DNA from: Magnetococcales bacterium
Lineage (GTDB): Bacteria; Pseudomonadota; Magnetococcia; Magnetococcales; UBA8363
DNA length: 64,000 bases
Assembly: GCA_015228815.1 (NCBI GenBank)
Contig: JADGCV010000001.1
Coordinates: 1-64,000, forward strand
Direction of reading: 5' to 3'
Below, piece after piece: positions 62,977 to 64,000 of the stretch. Position 1 is the first letter of the stretch. Each line of letters begins with the position of its first letter. Below the pieces are notes generated by a model. It was not told the origin of the DNA, did no database searches, and saw nothing but the letters and a program-made list of their open reading frames with translations. The position numbers and the translations under genes are program-made.

Positions 62977-63699
62977 ATGTCTGAAACCTCTTCCCTCGAA
63001 AGGCTCAAGGAACGTCTGGAGTTCGTGATCGGCAGGGAGGCGCCGTATGCCTGGGCCACCCGAATCGGATTGGGAAAATCGACCCTTGCGGGAATTCTCA
63101 ACAATGGCGCCTGTCCCCGCACCAGTACCCTGATCAAGATTGCCATGAACACCAATATTTCGCTCAACTGGCTGCTGACGGGACGGGGGTCGCCGTGGAT
63201 GGAACATTCATCGACGCTCCCTCCCGAAGATCCGATGACCATGGCACGCGAACCGGAAACCCATTATCGGGTCTCGCCGCAATCCTATGTAGTGGTTCCG
63301 CGGTTCAGCATTGTAGCGGACGGATTGGAAAACGAACCGTTCCATAGTGGACAGATTGTCGATCACATCGCCTTCAAATCGGATTGGATCCTTGGAGTCA
63401 TGGGGTTGGATCCGAAGAAGGTTGTTTTGGTGAGCATCATTGGCGATTCCATGGAACCGACCTTGAAGGATGGTGACTTGGTCCTTCTGGATCAAAGGGA
63501 TCAGAGCATGCGCAATGATGCCATTTATGTATTGCGCCGCGGCGAGGATCTGGTTGCCAAACGATTGCAGCGGGGGTTCGATGGTTCGATCGCCATCAAA
63601 AGTGACAATGAGGCGTATGAAGATATACGAGTGACTGCCGAACAGGTGCGGCAGATTTCGATCATTGGCAGAGTGGTTTGGACGGGACGGAGAATCTGA
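62977..63699 (+). CDS. Phage-type repressor with HTH and S24 peptidase domains
   Basis: The 240-residue protein starts at MSETSSLERL with CTGGAG upstream. The N-terminal CI-type helix-turn-helix (WATRIGLGKSTLAGILNNG, ending INTNISLNWLLTGRGSP-like NWLLTGRG) matches phage repressors. The C-terminal LexA/S24 fold has Ser158 in GDSMEPTLKDGDLVLLD and the general-base Lys195 in LVAKRLQR. A classical Ala-Gly cleavage site is not obvious in the linker, so autocleavage is uncertain. It diverges from the Mor-containing unit and probably represses it. Confidence 0.88.
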   Translation: MSETSSLERLKERLEFVIGREAPYAWATRIGLGKSTLAGILNNGACPRTSTLIKIAMNTNISLNWLLTGRGSPWMEHSSTLPPEDPMTMAREPETHYRVSPQSYVVVPRFSIVADGLENEPFHSGQIVDHIAFKSDWILGVMGLDPKKVVLVSIIGDSMEPTLKDGDLVLLDQRDQSMRNDAIYVLRRGEDLVAKRLQRGFDGSIAIKSDNEAYEDIRVTAEQVRQISIIGRVVWTGRRI

Positions 63700-63787
63700 A
63701 AAACCAGTCGATGATACGGCAGATTTGTCGGGAAGCCATATGTCACTGCCAATCATCTTGCTTCAGGCAATGGGACGTCTTCCACGG

Positions 63788-64000
63788 TCAGGCTTCGCCA
63801 TGTCCGAAATCCGTCGCATTGGCCGCATGGATAGCCAGCAACAGCTCTGTATGATCAAGCAGACGATATTCAGGCAACCGTCCAGAAATCCTGAAACTTT
63901 CATCCATGATGATCGGTACGCCCTCGCCACGTTTTTCCATGAAATACTGGCGCATCAGTTTCTCCGCGCCTTCTTCGACCGGACATCGTCCCAACAACGT
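63788..64000 (-). CDS. Hypothetical protein, 5' end beyond the window
   Basis: An open frame ends at 63788 and stays open to the window edge, giving at least 70 residues. The visible part (EKLMRQYFMEKRGEGVPIIMDE, GRLPEYRLLDHTELLLAIHAANA) is soluble with helical character and not assignable. In the prophage-like context it may be a phage gene, but no family is recognised. Confidence 0.5.
   Translation of the reverse strand, partial: TLLGRCPVEEGAEKLMRQYFMEKRGEGVPIIMDESFRISGRLPEYRLLDHTELLLAIHAANATDFGHGEA

Overview
This 64 kb window is a GC-rich, densely coding stretch of a Gram-negative bacterial chromosome. The organism is very probably a proteobacterium. Pointers are lipoprotein and outer-membrane genes (a LolB-like gene next to ispE and tRNA-Gln), two RND efflux systems, type II secretion genes, a TatABC operon, a RNase J and an alphaproteobacterial-length L28. 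Dispersed intergenic repeats, an EF-hand protein, PilZ/CheX/MCP signalling genes and a DUF3782-type coiled-coil protein would fit a magnetotactic-type lineage such as Magnetococcales. That placement is inference, and no magnetosome gene cluster is visible.

Left part (1-9840, minus strand): a secreted Gly-rich protein, an RND permease with a long repetitive C-terminal tail, its periplasmic adaptor, an SCP2-like protein and a NodI/NodJ-like ABC exporter. The block is flanked by copies of a dispersed intergenic repeat. From 9841 to 18343 there are housekeeping genes (nnr, an Fe-S aldo/keto reductase, trmB, an AmpG-like MFS transporter and an ion transporter). A small AT-richer two-gene cassette of unknown function (13337-15102) is inserted among them.

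The most interesting locus is 18464-23929 (minus strand). It is a tightly overlapping four-gene operon encoding a trypco2-like small protein, a trypsin-fold protease with an intact catalytic triad, a MoxR-type AAA+ ATPase, and a vWA-like/formylglycine-synthase-fold fusion that lacks the canonical FGE cysteines. This gene set matches the predicted NTP-dependent conflict (anti-phage or cell-suicide type) systems built on MoxR, vWA and trypsin modules. It has its own terminator and sits next to a two-component system.

Middle (24092-37345): the two-component pair, an EF-hand protein, a partial type II secretion operon (gspF-H-I-J-K, without gspG), a chemoreceptor, a PilZ protein, a response regulator, a PilZ-CheX fusion and a secreted metallo-beta-lactamase-fold hydrolase. 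From 37501 to 42194 lie rpmB, a DUF1858 gene, a TPR lipoprotein, lolB, ispE and tRNA-Gln. From 42316 to 50555 come a DUF3782 protein with DNA tandem repeats, a second RND system with a MORN-repeat/FGE-fold lipoprotein in its operon, and a membrane-anchored SGNH hydrolase.

Right part (50588-64000): ftsK, rnj and tatCBA in one minus-strand run, then mutM, a STAS protein and a Tat-exported beta-carbonic anhydrase. A REP-like inverted repeat follows, then a BrnTA toxin-antitoxin module whose toxin is frameshifted, and a Ppx/GppA phosphatase. The right end looks phage-derived: a Mor-family activator and a small gene diverge from an S24-type repressor, with two identical 17-bp inverted repeats between them that are probable operators.
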